From assembly GCF_910592395.1 (NCBI RefSeq), contig NC_088314.1, positions 3,346,001 to 3,410,000 on the forward strand: 64,000 nucleotides of DNA, given 5' to 3'. The translations under genes and the position numbers were made by a program. Shown piece by piece: positions 1 to 10,800 of this stretch (position 1 is the first letter of the stretch; every line of letters starts with the position of its first letter). Source of the DNA: Lineus longissimus (lineage: Eukaryota > Nemertea > Pilidiophora > Heteronemertea > Lineidae). Below the pieces are notes generated by a model. It ran no database searches, was not told where the DNA came from, and saw only the letters and a list, made by a program, of their open reading frames with translations.

Positions 1-1506
1 TGCTGCGGATGGTAGGGATCAATGTAACATTGAAGCATCACAAATCAACACTAGTGTGGTTACCCTCAACTCCAAAGAACTACAAAATGCCTTGATGCAT
101 TGCTTATATTGAGTTTCAGTCTTTATTGCCCTCAACTTGTTGGTGGACACAACCCATACCCTTGAGACAGTATACTTCGCATACTTTCCACGCTATTACT
201 ATTGCCCCGCTCTGCTCACAGAGGCTGAACTGATTCCGTCATAAATCTGAATTCCTTTTAACCACTGGTACATCTCAATGCTCAATGGCTCAGAAAATTG
301 CTACACAGTCTACGGTTTGCCCATCTTGACGCTTTCGTTCTGCCAAATATAGACTTGTAGCGTAACGCAGCGTCGCGTTCCACAGTGTCTTGGCGGTGAA
401 CTGAATGGAATTGTCGGTACACTCTGATAGATTGCTGGTTTATCGGGCTTAATGTAGTATATGGATCCGAGTAGTGGCTGGGTGAGTTTGTAGGAGTCTC
501 ATTATTTTCTATTGATTAAAGCCAATAAGAGGATTTTAGGTCTGATATGAAGTAAACCTTAGCTATTGCTAGGCGTACTGTATCATCATTATTGACTGTC
601 GTATCGGCTGAATCAGTTCACTTCCTTTTCCATTATTATTTGCTAATCTTTGTTTTGGTGTCTGGTGTTGGTGCAGTTCTTTGTTGCCGTGATGGTGCCA
701 GATAGTCTGGCTGAGGATCACAAAGTCTGGTGGTTCAGTGCTCATATGGTGACAGGGTGTGACAGAGGATCATACTTGAGGTTTTGTTCATGGGAGTTGT
801 TTGTTGCCGGATGGTTTCAGGGTTGGACATTTTGATCTCTCCAGTTATTCTTTTGCCGTGTTCTTGGAAGGGTTTAGCCACACACCTACTTAACCATTCT
901 AATTTTGTGTCCTATGTTATCCGGCTGCTCGTGAGCCAATTCTTTCCAACTGTGGGCTGCACATTTCAGGGCGTGTGTCTATCATACAGCCTAGCCTACA
1001 GTGCCTGTCCCACAGTCTAATCCAACTCCGCACACAACACAAATTAATGTCCTATGGTATCAATTTACTGTACCTCTATCACTGTTGACACAAATCATCA
1101 AAAAGTATCTGTACCCTACAATCAGCATCGGTGTCACTATACACCCCTGCCTCTACCTTTCATCAAAAACAAACCCAAGCCATTTCATTTCCACCAGTCT
1201 ATAATCATATTTTTTCGAAATTTTCTGATGTCTCTAATTTGTGCTGACTGATTATACAAAATTGTTCACGGACATGCACACTTGACAAAGGCGGACTTCC
1301 GATAGGTGCTTTTGTGCACGGACCTGCGGCGTTTGATTAGCCCGGCATGACATTATCGGCCGCCGGAGCTTGTCCAATGTGACAAATAGATGGGGTAAAA
1401 CGACAGTGTTTCGTCTCTTGGTATCAAATAAATTGGATCCAATGGGTTTGTTAGGTCAAGATGCAAATCCAGTTCTTCAAACCTCAGCAAGACTGAGCAA
1501 GTGGGG

Positions 1507-1530
1507 ACTGCAACCACGTGGTTGTAGTCG
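1507..1530. repeat. 24-nt near-perfect palindrome with E-box core
   Basis: The 24 bases equal their own reverse complement except at one symmetric pair, which would form a G-T wobble. The centre is ACCACGTGGT, which contains the canonical E-box CACGTG. It has no loop, so it reads better as a dimeric protein-binding site than as an RNA hairpin. A chance origin cannot be excluded. Confidence 0.5.
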
Positions 1531-3883
1531 CTGGCTGCAACAAGAGAGCTGAGAGCCCAGAGGAATACAAATGGTTGTCAAGCCAAATTTTTCCCATTTT
1601 GCCCCTTATCAATAAAGCAGCTCATGGGTCCTTAAGTGGTTAAAGCGCTATTCCCTTGTCTATATAGCTATCGGAGGAAACAGCTTCGAGTGACTCACAG
1701 CACAAACATGAAACATGCCTCTTTGAACTCTCTAACATCAAAGCCCATGCAGGTTGACAATCCCAGATTTTTTTTATCACAAGGTTTATATCTGTTGATA
1801 TAAAAGGAGAAATAATTAGATGGACAGACAACACCCTGTAATTATCTCGACTATAGTTTCCATGTGTAATTCTGTAATGTGTGTGTTTGTCGGTTTTGCG
1901 TCGTCAACATCAAATGAAAGTTGTATTCATGGTATTATGCTTGATCGAGATCACAGGTCGAGTTAGTCAATCAAATGTGTGTGTTTCTATGAGAAGTGTA
2001 TGATATACATTCGCTTATACTTTATTTGGTATAATTGTTTTGCGTGATTTTTCGAGAATTGCGAATGATTGGACTACTTTCACTTGGTAGCTGACAAATT
2101 AACAAGAATCAAGTGTTCATCTGTATAATTTGTTGGAAATATCATGGCGTGCCAAATATTTTACTTCTATATAGTTTAATGTGGTATAATTGTTAGCACT
2201 TAACTTCTTGATGTTGATAAGACAATAATTCCAAACCCATAGTCATATCTCATTTCTCATCATTACTGAGGGAGAGGTTCTTGAGATTGATACTGTACTA
2301 AAATCATGTACAATGCTGATTCTTATTTCTCATGGAAAGAGGAGGCTGGCTTCGACGTAACGGGGGTGTAGTTCTGTTTAAATGGGGGAAGCAATGAAAC
2401 CCTGATTTCTGTACCCTAGCATTCATCCTGGGGTGGCAACTTGAACCAGCGCTCTCCAACAAATTGACGTTTCAAAGATAATGGGCTAGTTTAACATCAT
2501 GCGCAAGTTCCTACGAACCTGGCAGGTAAAATCCTCCCAGATCGAAAACAGGATTACTTTCTTAGTCTTCTAATTTAGTTTGATTGCATCAATCAATCAG
2601 AGGACGGAAAGCAGCAAGGAAGTGTTCTCTAAAGGCGGACACATTAGGAGAACAATATCCATACCTCTGCAGTGTCATTTGGTGTTTTGTAAATCGTGGA
2701 AGTCGAATCAATCACTTAATGATCAAATCAGCTTGAGAAACGGTAATTTCTTGAATCGAGGGATTTATTTTGACTGATGAGGGTATTTTGTGAAGACTGA
2801 ATGGCAGGTAGCATATGAATCAAAGAGAAAAAAAGAGTCAATGGTTAAGTTTACGTTACCCGAGTCATTTTCCTCTTGAGGGGAAAAAAGTTAGAAGAAC
2901 TCTTAAAAGAAAGCTGTATCTCAGTGTTTTTTTTCAGAACTGTTATAATTTGTCTGTCAGCAGAGAACGACAGTATTATAGCCGGCAGTATTGGAATTCA
3001 TCACAAAAGAGATGTATTCTAGCCACTGAAAATCTTTTTATGGACATCCCATAACTTGAACCAAACCACTGAAATGAGTACTGATTGAGACCTCAAAAAC
3101 ATGTTCATAGTTCTACTGGTTGCCACCAGTTGGCAGTCCCTAAGTCTTAACTTTCATTCGATTAAACCAAATATGGAGTATTCTATACTTGATTTAACTA
3201 ATGAATTGAGGAACACCTGCCGATGATTTACACCAATTGCCATTCACGATATTTTACTCGATAACAAACTGGCATAAATTGCTATGAATTTATTTAATGA
3301 TATTTCAATATTTATTACTATGATAATATACTTCTGGGCGAGATGCTACAGAAACGTTCAGCCTTCAACTATTCAATCCCATCCCCTTAACGTATAATAC
3401 CAACTACTCTAATGTAATGGAACGTGAGGCATATAATGAATAATGAAATTAATTTCCCAATGCCCCAAAGCTAAATATAACATATTACTGCTAAAAGGCT
3501 TATTTTTCAGCGAGATGATTTTTTTGCGCTATCTCTTGTAGATTTATTGTCTGGTGTGTGCTGGAATGTTGCTTCAAACCAATAACGTGTAGGCAGTCTG
3601 TTCAATATGTTGTACATTGAATGTATTGATCAGGCGTGAAGGACCAAGTAGTCTCTGTCATTTGCCATTGCATCTTTGACATTAAACAGTTATGTTCAAG
3701 ACGATGCTTGCAGATGGTGTTCGTGCCAAGGGAAGGAGCGGGAGGATTACAAACTTCGTGCATAACCCTTTTCTTTAGAAAGAGACAGGCGATGGGGCAA
3801 TGGAGTTATGTGGTGATAGTAGAAACCCAATTATCATCCTAGTAGCCTTGGGTCCCTTTGCCAATAGTTTCTATGCCAGCCCA

Positions 3884-3894
3884 GGGGGGGGGGG
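3884..3894 (+). repeat. Homopolymer run of 11 G
   Basis: An uninterrupted run of eleven G residues lies in non-coding sequence. Two similar runs occur in the window: nine C at 36082-36090 and ten G at 63291-63300. They are simple repeats and probably length-polymorphic. Confidence 0.9.
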
Positions 3895-5050
3895 CTCTAG
3901 GGCACTGGGATTCTACGATAGTTCAAGGGGTTTTTATTTCCAAATTTCTGTCTCTGTTTTTGTCAAAAGCCATGGGAGAGTACAGCCAATCCATGCATGG
4001 ATGGTATCTCTCGAACCTTAAGAGTTAATTTAAGTTAGTATAAAGTTGATACTGCACTGAAGATTTAGACATGATTGAAATAACATTGATGAGATGACAA
4101 TTATGTTTCAAGACTATTTGTCAGCCATTTTCTCAGAAGACATCTAGGGTAACAGAAACATCAGTAGCGTTACCCAAAAAAGATGCTTTGAGCTTGAGAA
4201 ATTGTCATTAATAACTCCGGATGTTGTCACTCACCATTCTGTGCTGCCTGAGCATACTCTCGTTACCAAAGCAACAACAGATGCTTTGACGTCTTATGAA
4301 AGCTGCTGCATGATCATCAAATTTGTTGAAAAATCATTTATTTGATCATTTTTGGCCTCTTTCCTTGGTGGTTTGTGATGAGATGACAAAACCTGTCATT
4401 TGGAAGTGCTTTCACCGGATGGTGTTGGTTATTACTGGGATCTACTATATTCCCCTTTTATTTTTTAGCAAAGATTTTCAACTTGATATCAGTATGCTCA
4501 CAAAAGCACAGGGTTTTGCGAGTCAGGATCAATTTAGAATTATCAATGGCACAGCATTCAATGATCCACGGGGACACAGTACATTCAACAACTTCAATTA
4601 AAAGTGCAGCTGCCATATTTTGAACAACTAGTCATACAAAAAGTCCTACTTCCAATTAAAACCAGTGTGGAGCTATTCCAACTCGCACAATAACAAATCC
4701 ACCCTTGGCGATTTCAAATGCTACAATATCTTGATATCATGATTGACAAATTTCACATCATATCAAAGCGGCTATTATCAGTCATTTCGAAATCAAAGAG
4801 AGTGAACCAGGAACACTTCATTCAAGATTACAACCTCCAGGCACGCGATGTTGATCTGATCCGAGTAAACTGCAATGTAGATTTCATTTGTTTCAGGCTC
4901 CAGGCATCGATTCTTTGTCAATGAATAAATAGCTGCTGTGTTATGCGCTGAAGTGAAGTTCATGCACACATTGCTGGTCTGGTGAGAAATGTTTGGAAAC
5001 AGGCATCAGTGGGACCACCGGTTTTGGCAGATTGCTTGGAATCTTCTTCA

Positions 5051-5117
5051 GGGAAGCTCAGTTGCTCAGATTATAGACCACTGGACCTAATTGGTTCAAA
5101 TCCAAATCAATGCTCAT
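5051..5117 (+). repeat. tRNA-like fragment, probably a SINE head or tRNA pseudogene
   Basis: A near-consensus RNA polymerase III A box (AAGCTCAGTTG, 5054-5064, 10 of 11 positions) is followed 39 bases later by an exact B box (GGTTCAAATCC, 5093-5103). The spacing is slightly short for a tRNA. The 5' GGGAAGC has no matching 3' acceptor strand, so this is not an intact tRNA. A tRNA-derived SINE remnant is the likeliest reading; I could not assign a SINE family. Confidence 0.5.
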
Positions 5118-5705
5118 TTATGTATTTCTACGCAGTCCCAAATTTATTTCAAAACCTTAGTGTTTTCGTGTTAGAACTCTTAACGCAGTATTGTCTTACC
5201 ATGTTAAAGAACTATTTTGGAGAATGTGGGAAAACTGGGTGAGGTAGAACACAACCTGGTCCAGTTGACTTGGACTCGCTCTTTCCAAGCCTTCTTAGGA
5301 ATATGAATGAGGGCCAACCCGACCACATCGAGCCAAGACGATCCACTGATCCTTCGCTGACAAGATGGATCACCAATATCCCATTCTCATCATATTTCAA
5401 GATCCTGAGAAATGACTGCCATGCGCAATGTGGTTGTGCAGTGATAAGCTGGGAAGGATCAACTCCCCGCCAGAGTGGGTGACTCATTCCTGTCACAGTG
5501 GATAACCACGCATTGTTTTAAGCTGCTTATGTTCACGTAATGTTCGCCTAATTCCATTTTCAATTTTGTTCTGGGGTTTGCCAGATTGGTCATCCATCTT
5601 GAATGATGTCATTTCTTTCTCTTTGGTGATGATTGATGTTGTTGAAATGCAACAGTTTGGCTGCATGTTTAATGTAGTTAGAGTCGCATGCTTCATTACT
5701 ACAAT

Positions 5706-5783
5706 TAGCCAATTTGCTTTTGCTAAATGCTTTGGAGGTTGTCTCTGAGGACAAAGTTCGATTCCTAGTCGGTCCTGGTACAC
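5706..5783 (+). repeat. Second tRNA-like fragment, probably a SINE
   Basis: A-box-like TAGCCAATTTG (5706-5716, 10 of 11 positions) is followed by an exact B box GTTCGATTCC (5756-5765) at the normal tRNA spacing of about 50 bases. The sequence between does not fold into a clean anticodon arm and no acceptor stem closes. It lies about 650 bp from the tRNA-like fragment at 5051 on the same strand but is not an obvious copy of it. Confidence 0.45.
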
Positions 5784-6700
5784 TCATGTGACACTGTAGG
5801 TTTCATTCTTCACCCTTCCCATAGTGGATGATCGTAGATCTCCATTCCGTTGAAGAGATGAATCATGCAGTCCCAAGGGCAACATTTGGCCTTGATTTTA
5901 ACGCACCGTTTTTCAAAGTTTCATGCTGATCATTTCATTTAGATTTGCTTATAGTTTTACATGCCATCAACAAAATCAGATGTAATCCCAAATTCCCGTG
6001 GATGCAGTTAACATTATCTCTTTGTTTCTTTTGCAATATTGGCCTTGTGAGTTTAATTTGAAGAAAAAACGTTTGAAGTTGACCGCCAGTTGAAATTTCT
6101 GAACAAACAATGAACCATGTCGACTTCCAAAAAGTTCAATTTCAACGGACCACACAGAGCTTCGAAGTAAACTACATGTACTATAATACTTCTTGTTGGT
6201 TTAGCAGTGCCTTCAACTTCTTCACGACCCCTTTTTGAGAGATATACACATAAGCGTTGTACAAACAGAGATTTTTCATCGTAGACACCTCAGTCTGTTT
6301 CTGATAGTGGCCCCTATCACCTCGAGTATCATGCTTTCCTTTGAACCTGCATGCTCTGATCTGATCTTTAAGGAACTGAGTCAGAGCTGGATTCACCTGC
6401 CTCCGGCTCCCCAACTGTACCGAATCTGTACTTGGCTTGTTGGAAACTGCTGTACAATTTACTAGTTCGTTATGTGAATCAGGGATGTTTTCATATCATT
6501 GACAAGGTGCTTCAGACCCCCTGTAGCCCATGCTATGCTCTACCAATTCAGAACTTAGCGGTTCAGTTTGAAGTTGAGAAACTGACTGGTCAATCCTTTG
6601 AGTACCTCTTCCCATCAATGGCCGTATCATCTTAAATTTACCATGAACAAGAGGCCTCAGAGTTCTGACCACCATCAGTGTTGATGCAAGGTGCTTTAGG

Positions 6701-6792
6701 CCCCCTGTATCTCCATCAATGAGTCGGCTATGACTCCAAAGACCCCCTGTATCTCCATCAATGAGTCGGCTATGACTCCAAAGACCCCCTGT
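6701..6792 (+). repeat. 42-bp tandem repeat, about 2.2 copies
   Basis: Two identical 42-bp units (6701-6742 and 6743-6784), each beginning CCCCCTGTATCTCCATCAAT, are followed by the first eight bases of a third. Perfect identity suggests a recent duplication. Because 42 is divisible by three, open frames across it stay open, which explains a long repetitive but meaningless minus-strand frame. Confidence 0.9.
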
Positions 6793-7733
6793 TGCCAAAC
6801 ACCATGGTTCACCCATCAAGAACTTAGCGGTTTCGTTTGGTCTTGTGGTGCAGGGCAGCAGTGAGTATGGATACCGCAGTTTCCTGTTGATTACCTTGCC
6901 AGAAACCAACAAGTGTCGGTTTTGGGTGATAGGATGGTTAGTTTTGTACACCTAACGACGAAAACTAGGTTTTAGCCATGCAAGGCAGCTGATGTCACCA
7001 TCAGTGTTTCGCTGGAAGTGTTGTGCTTTTGTGGTATCATGAGTTGTGAGCACGGATCAACAGATGGGTTAAATTCATTTGAACTGGCACAAAGAATTCT
7101 TGGTTCACAGTTGGCTAGAAAGAAAAGCATGTTTTGCCCCCTCTCTAATCTCTGTCTATCAAAAGAGTGTGATGGTATGGACTTAAGCATCCGACTAAAA
7201 TACCTAGTGTTGTCGAGAAGACATTTTCTTGTCTAGCGGCTAGCAGGATGTTCCCTGTGATAAAAGACTCTGGTAATTGTTTTTAGCCCAAAGGTCGATT
7301 TAATGTATCATCCTGTGACATGCTGTAGGGTAGTTTCTTGATCCTTCCATAATTGCACCCCCTATTTCACCGGATGTTAATTGCGAGGTAAAGAGCTGTA
7401 ATTGATTTGACTATAATCATGGATTCCTTTGAAAGTTGTTTATGGTCTCACTTTCAAAAAGACTGGCAGCAAAATCTCAATTTGTATCAGAATTCGAAAT
7501 TTATCTTTGACTTTGGTCATTTGCTATAGGTGGAAGATCTCACTGAGACTGACAAAACATTACTGAATGCGAAAAAAGGTGTCTTGCCCCTTTCCCTCAT
7601 ACCTTGTTTGCAGTGCTCAAAAAAATATTATAGTATCCCCTCATGATATTGTCTTTATATATTCTACCTTTAGTTTGAATAACTTACAAATAAAGTGTCT
7701 TTATTCACGATATCCCTTTCTATATCATTTCAG

Positions 7734-7875
7734 TCTGTACCAGCCATCTTCAAGACAACCAGTAGCATTTTCACCAAGTGCAGAAATGGGTTTGACAGAC
7801 ATTGAGATGGCCAATGGCTGTTTTGATTACGACGACGCTTTTGAAGATGACAGGGCTTTCGACATGGAATATGAG
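7734..7875 (+). CDS. PDZRN3: PDZRN exon A: acidic linker before PDZ2
   Basis: The acceptor is TATCATTTCAG ending at 7733. The first base completes a codon, then 47 codons run from LYQPSS through [11 protein letters not shown] to [18 protein letters not shown]. In vertebrate PDZRN3 the segment just before PDZ2 is likewise acidic and ends in a Glu-rich run, which supports the assignment. The frame ends on a codon boundary and joins in phase to exon B. The donor GAG|GTTGGT is weak, and reading through it gives VGVE and a stop. Two in-frame ATGs inside the exon could start a shorter isoform. This is the least certain exon because the linker is poorly conserved. Confidence 0.72.
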
Positions 7876-10800
7876 GTTGGTGTTGAGTAACTCAGCATTA
7901 ATTTGGCATCATCTTGTCTGTTGACTATAACGAACTCCGCGAAGGAGACACTGCAACACAACATTGTTGCCGATTTTGTAAAATCTCAATTAATCGTCAT
8001 GTTTTCGTGGCTATGCACTCCGTAGATCACACCAACAGGTATGCATACTAGTCCTGGCCATTCCCTTCCCAAGCCCAATTCCAATCTTATAGTAATAAAA
8101 AGCTTCCGTTTCTCATGTGTTGTTCAATTTTTGGTAAATGAAAACAGAGAATATAACCTGGCAAATTCTGAGCCAGCCCCTACATGATCAGATGATAAGC
8201 AAACACCTTATCTTTGTACATGCCACATTCCCAATGTCCCAACTCAATCATATTTTACTTGTATTCTCCTCTTCACATGTGATATCTCCGCTGTATTTCA
8301 TCAACAAGCATGAAACAATAATTTTAATTAATCTCGTGGAAAGTACCAAGGGAATTGAGGCGCAAAAGTGAACGTTCCTTGTGGGACAATTACAGGATAA
8401 AGGATTGGCCGTATGGGACAGCGGAGGGGATGCATCGAAGCCGATGAGATATTTCACCGAGTACATAGCCAGCATTTGTATTATTTAATCTAATTTGGAT
8501 CGGTTCATTGAATGTTTCGTTGATACTCTTAGCAATAGAATCCCTTTCATTCATAGATTTCCCAAGTCCTTTGATGATTTCTCCTTGGAATAAGCTCTTA
8601 TTCACAAAGTTTTTAGCATGGCTGGACGTTGTCTTGTCAATAGGATATTGGGTGTGAATTTTTTGAAAAAAATTATCAAATTTTTGCTTTCAAAGGGTGC
8701 TCACCAATATTCAATCCTTTCTCTAAAAAATGAACTCTTAGATTTTTCTTGAAAAAGTGCATGCTGGTGTGAAAGGTCCCAAAAGGTTCCAAAAGGTGCT
8801 TTTCGACTCGCTCTCGATCACCTAAACTTACCACCAAATAACTGTGATATATGTATTCCAATCTGTGAGTAACTTATCTCTTAATTTGTTAATTTGTTAT
8901 CAAGTCGTATCAATCGGTTGATTTACACCCTAACTGTTGTATTTATGAGTCATATAGTGCCTTAATTCCCTATTTATTGTTGAGGGTGACCATAAATATC
9001 GACGAAATGAGCAGGACATATCCCTATGGGTCATGAAGATTTATGGCCCTAATAATTACCAGGGATTTAGTCTGGAGATAAACCGATCAATTGTTTTATG
9101 GACTTGGTGGTCAGTGGAGGATGGTGATTTATGAAGAAAGCTTTTTCTGGATGATGAGTTGGGATGAATTGGACATCTTTCAATCAATCGTACATTCTCC
9201 TTTTCAATGGTTCATAGTCTTTTGATGCTGATTTTATAAACAGGATTTCTTCGGTGATGGTGACTCAAGTGTGAGTCCATGGTAGGGCCAAGGCCACCAT
9301 ATGCTAAAGATGAAAATTCTCATCCAAAAGTACGAATCCTTTTAGTTTTGTGTACTTCCCAAACATGTTTCTTCTTGCTTCTTCATACACTATGTTCAAT
9401 GATTGCCTGAACAATAATTGATGTTGCTATACATATGTCAACTCGAGCTATCTGTCTTCAATATCACGAAGTAAACAGAAAGGTCTCAATGTTTCTCAAA
9501 TCACTCATAACCTTTCAGAAAATGAACTCCTCTAATTCTACGTGGCCCTTCAGGATCTAAAATCCATTTTCCAATTTGACTTCTCATTTGGTCCTGTCAA
9601 GATTCATTCACTTCTGCCATGTTCGCTGATTCTTGATAAGCAAAACGGAAACTGTTGTTGAAAAGATGCAGGAAAGTGGTTCGCCGCAGGGTTAGGGCAA
9701 TTTATCTTGTTCAGTGTTTCAGGGTGTGGTGCTGTTAATTTTTGCAAAGATTTGATGGACTTTAACTCTGTAATACCTTGTTACCCTTTCAGACTTTCAT
9801 GGCTTTTAGTCACAGCCTCATATCCTGCTCAACAGTGAGATACTTAATCGTAGTGAGGTATTTAAATGAGTAATTTGCCAGTTGGTCCGTATTTATCTTC
9901 AAGACAATGTAATTGTGCAACATGTCTAAAAGTGCAAGGACAGTTGTCATCAGGGCATTCCGGCTAGTCAGACCAAAGAACCCTTTGGTCTCATTCTCAA
10001 TGAGACCTCACTAGGATGTGCCACATAAACACTGCTGATTAGGTTCATGCCTGCTCTTGGTATGTTGGGGATTAGCTCAATAGCGTAGCATCTGGGCCCG
10101 GTGATCCATCTCTCTCTCAGACATTTCTTGATTAAACCTGTGTTACTCTCGTCACACATCGGAATTATTTGATAATGTGACTTGTCTGAGTCTCTCGAAT
10201 ACATGAAATGCAAAACATTTCAAACAAATGTAGAGACAAGGAAAAAAGTCACTAGTTCCATTACGTCGCATTGGAAGGAAAGGAAGTTACTTCTTTGTTT
10301 TCCGCCATTTCTCGTATGATTGGTTGGAATCCCTCATGATCGTCTGCGGAATTAAACATTCCTACACCCTTGAAATCAACTTGGTGAGATTTCCCAACCT
10401 GATTTAATGCTTTAGTTCTCATTTTCCGCTGGGAGAAAAACGGTTTAGACTTGTTTCTGCTCGGAGGCGCATTCTATGAGATTAGAGAAAAAATCCTGCA
10501 ACAGACAGATGAGATCTGTCGCTGTGTCGTGTCTTCTTTCTTTGCAAATTCAGATTGGTATTGTGGGGATCTTGTTTGTATGGACGTGATCATATTTTAT
10601 GTTTCTACTTTAATTTCACTCAAGTTTCGGTCGAAGTAACATCAATTTTGTCACCTTAAAATGGGATTCAAAAGTTGTTGAACGGTGTTAGAGCTTATGA
10701 AAGAAATTGCTTATATAGGAAAATATTGAGGGATTTGCTGTAATTACATGTTATATTGCTAAGTAGAGTTAGAAGATCCTGTGAGAGAAAAACTATTACA

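Larger units (their letters stand above)
1..7733 (+). other. Non-coding stretch upstream of the first visible PDZRN exon (probably intron)
   Basis: I see no convincing exon here. Exon 7734-7875 opens with an acceptor and needs an upstream exon, so this stretch is most simply the intron that separates it from the missing RING/PDZ1 exons. I looked for PDZ1 hallmarks and for the conserved segment after PDZ1 and found neither. Notable contents are a CpG-richer patch around 1265-1380, a palindrome with a CACGTG core at 1507-1530, an 11-base G run at 3884-3894, two tRNA-like repeat fragments near 5.05 and 5.7 kb, and a 42-bp tandem repeat at 6701. The rest is unremarkable AT-rich sequence. Confidence 0.6.

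Noticed and set aside
2400-2500. Minus-strand tRNA-like sequence with GGTTCAAGTTGCC
   Set aside because: Only the T-loop half resembles a tRNA; the A-box match is poor.
6496-6951. 151-codon minus-strand frame with a repeated GGLWSHSRLIDGDT unit
   Set aside because: The repetition is the translation of a 42-bp DNA tandem repeat; flanking residues show no family and the frame is antisense to nothing coding.
1-7733. Search for the PDZRN RING, TRAF zinc-finger and PDZ1 exons
   Set aside because: No Cys/His-spaced RING pattern, no second DGR-GDQIL-type helix/strand and no conserved post-PDZ1 block could be read in any frame, so they are assumed to lie upstream.
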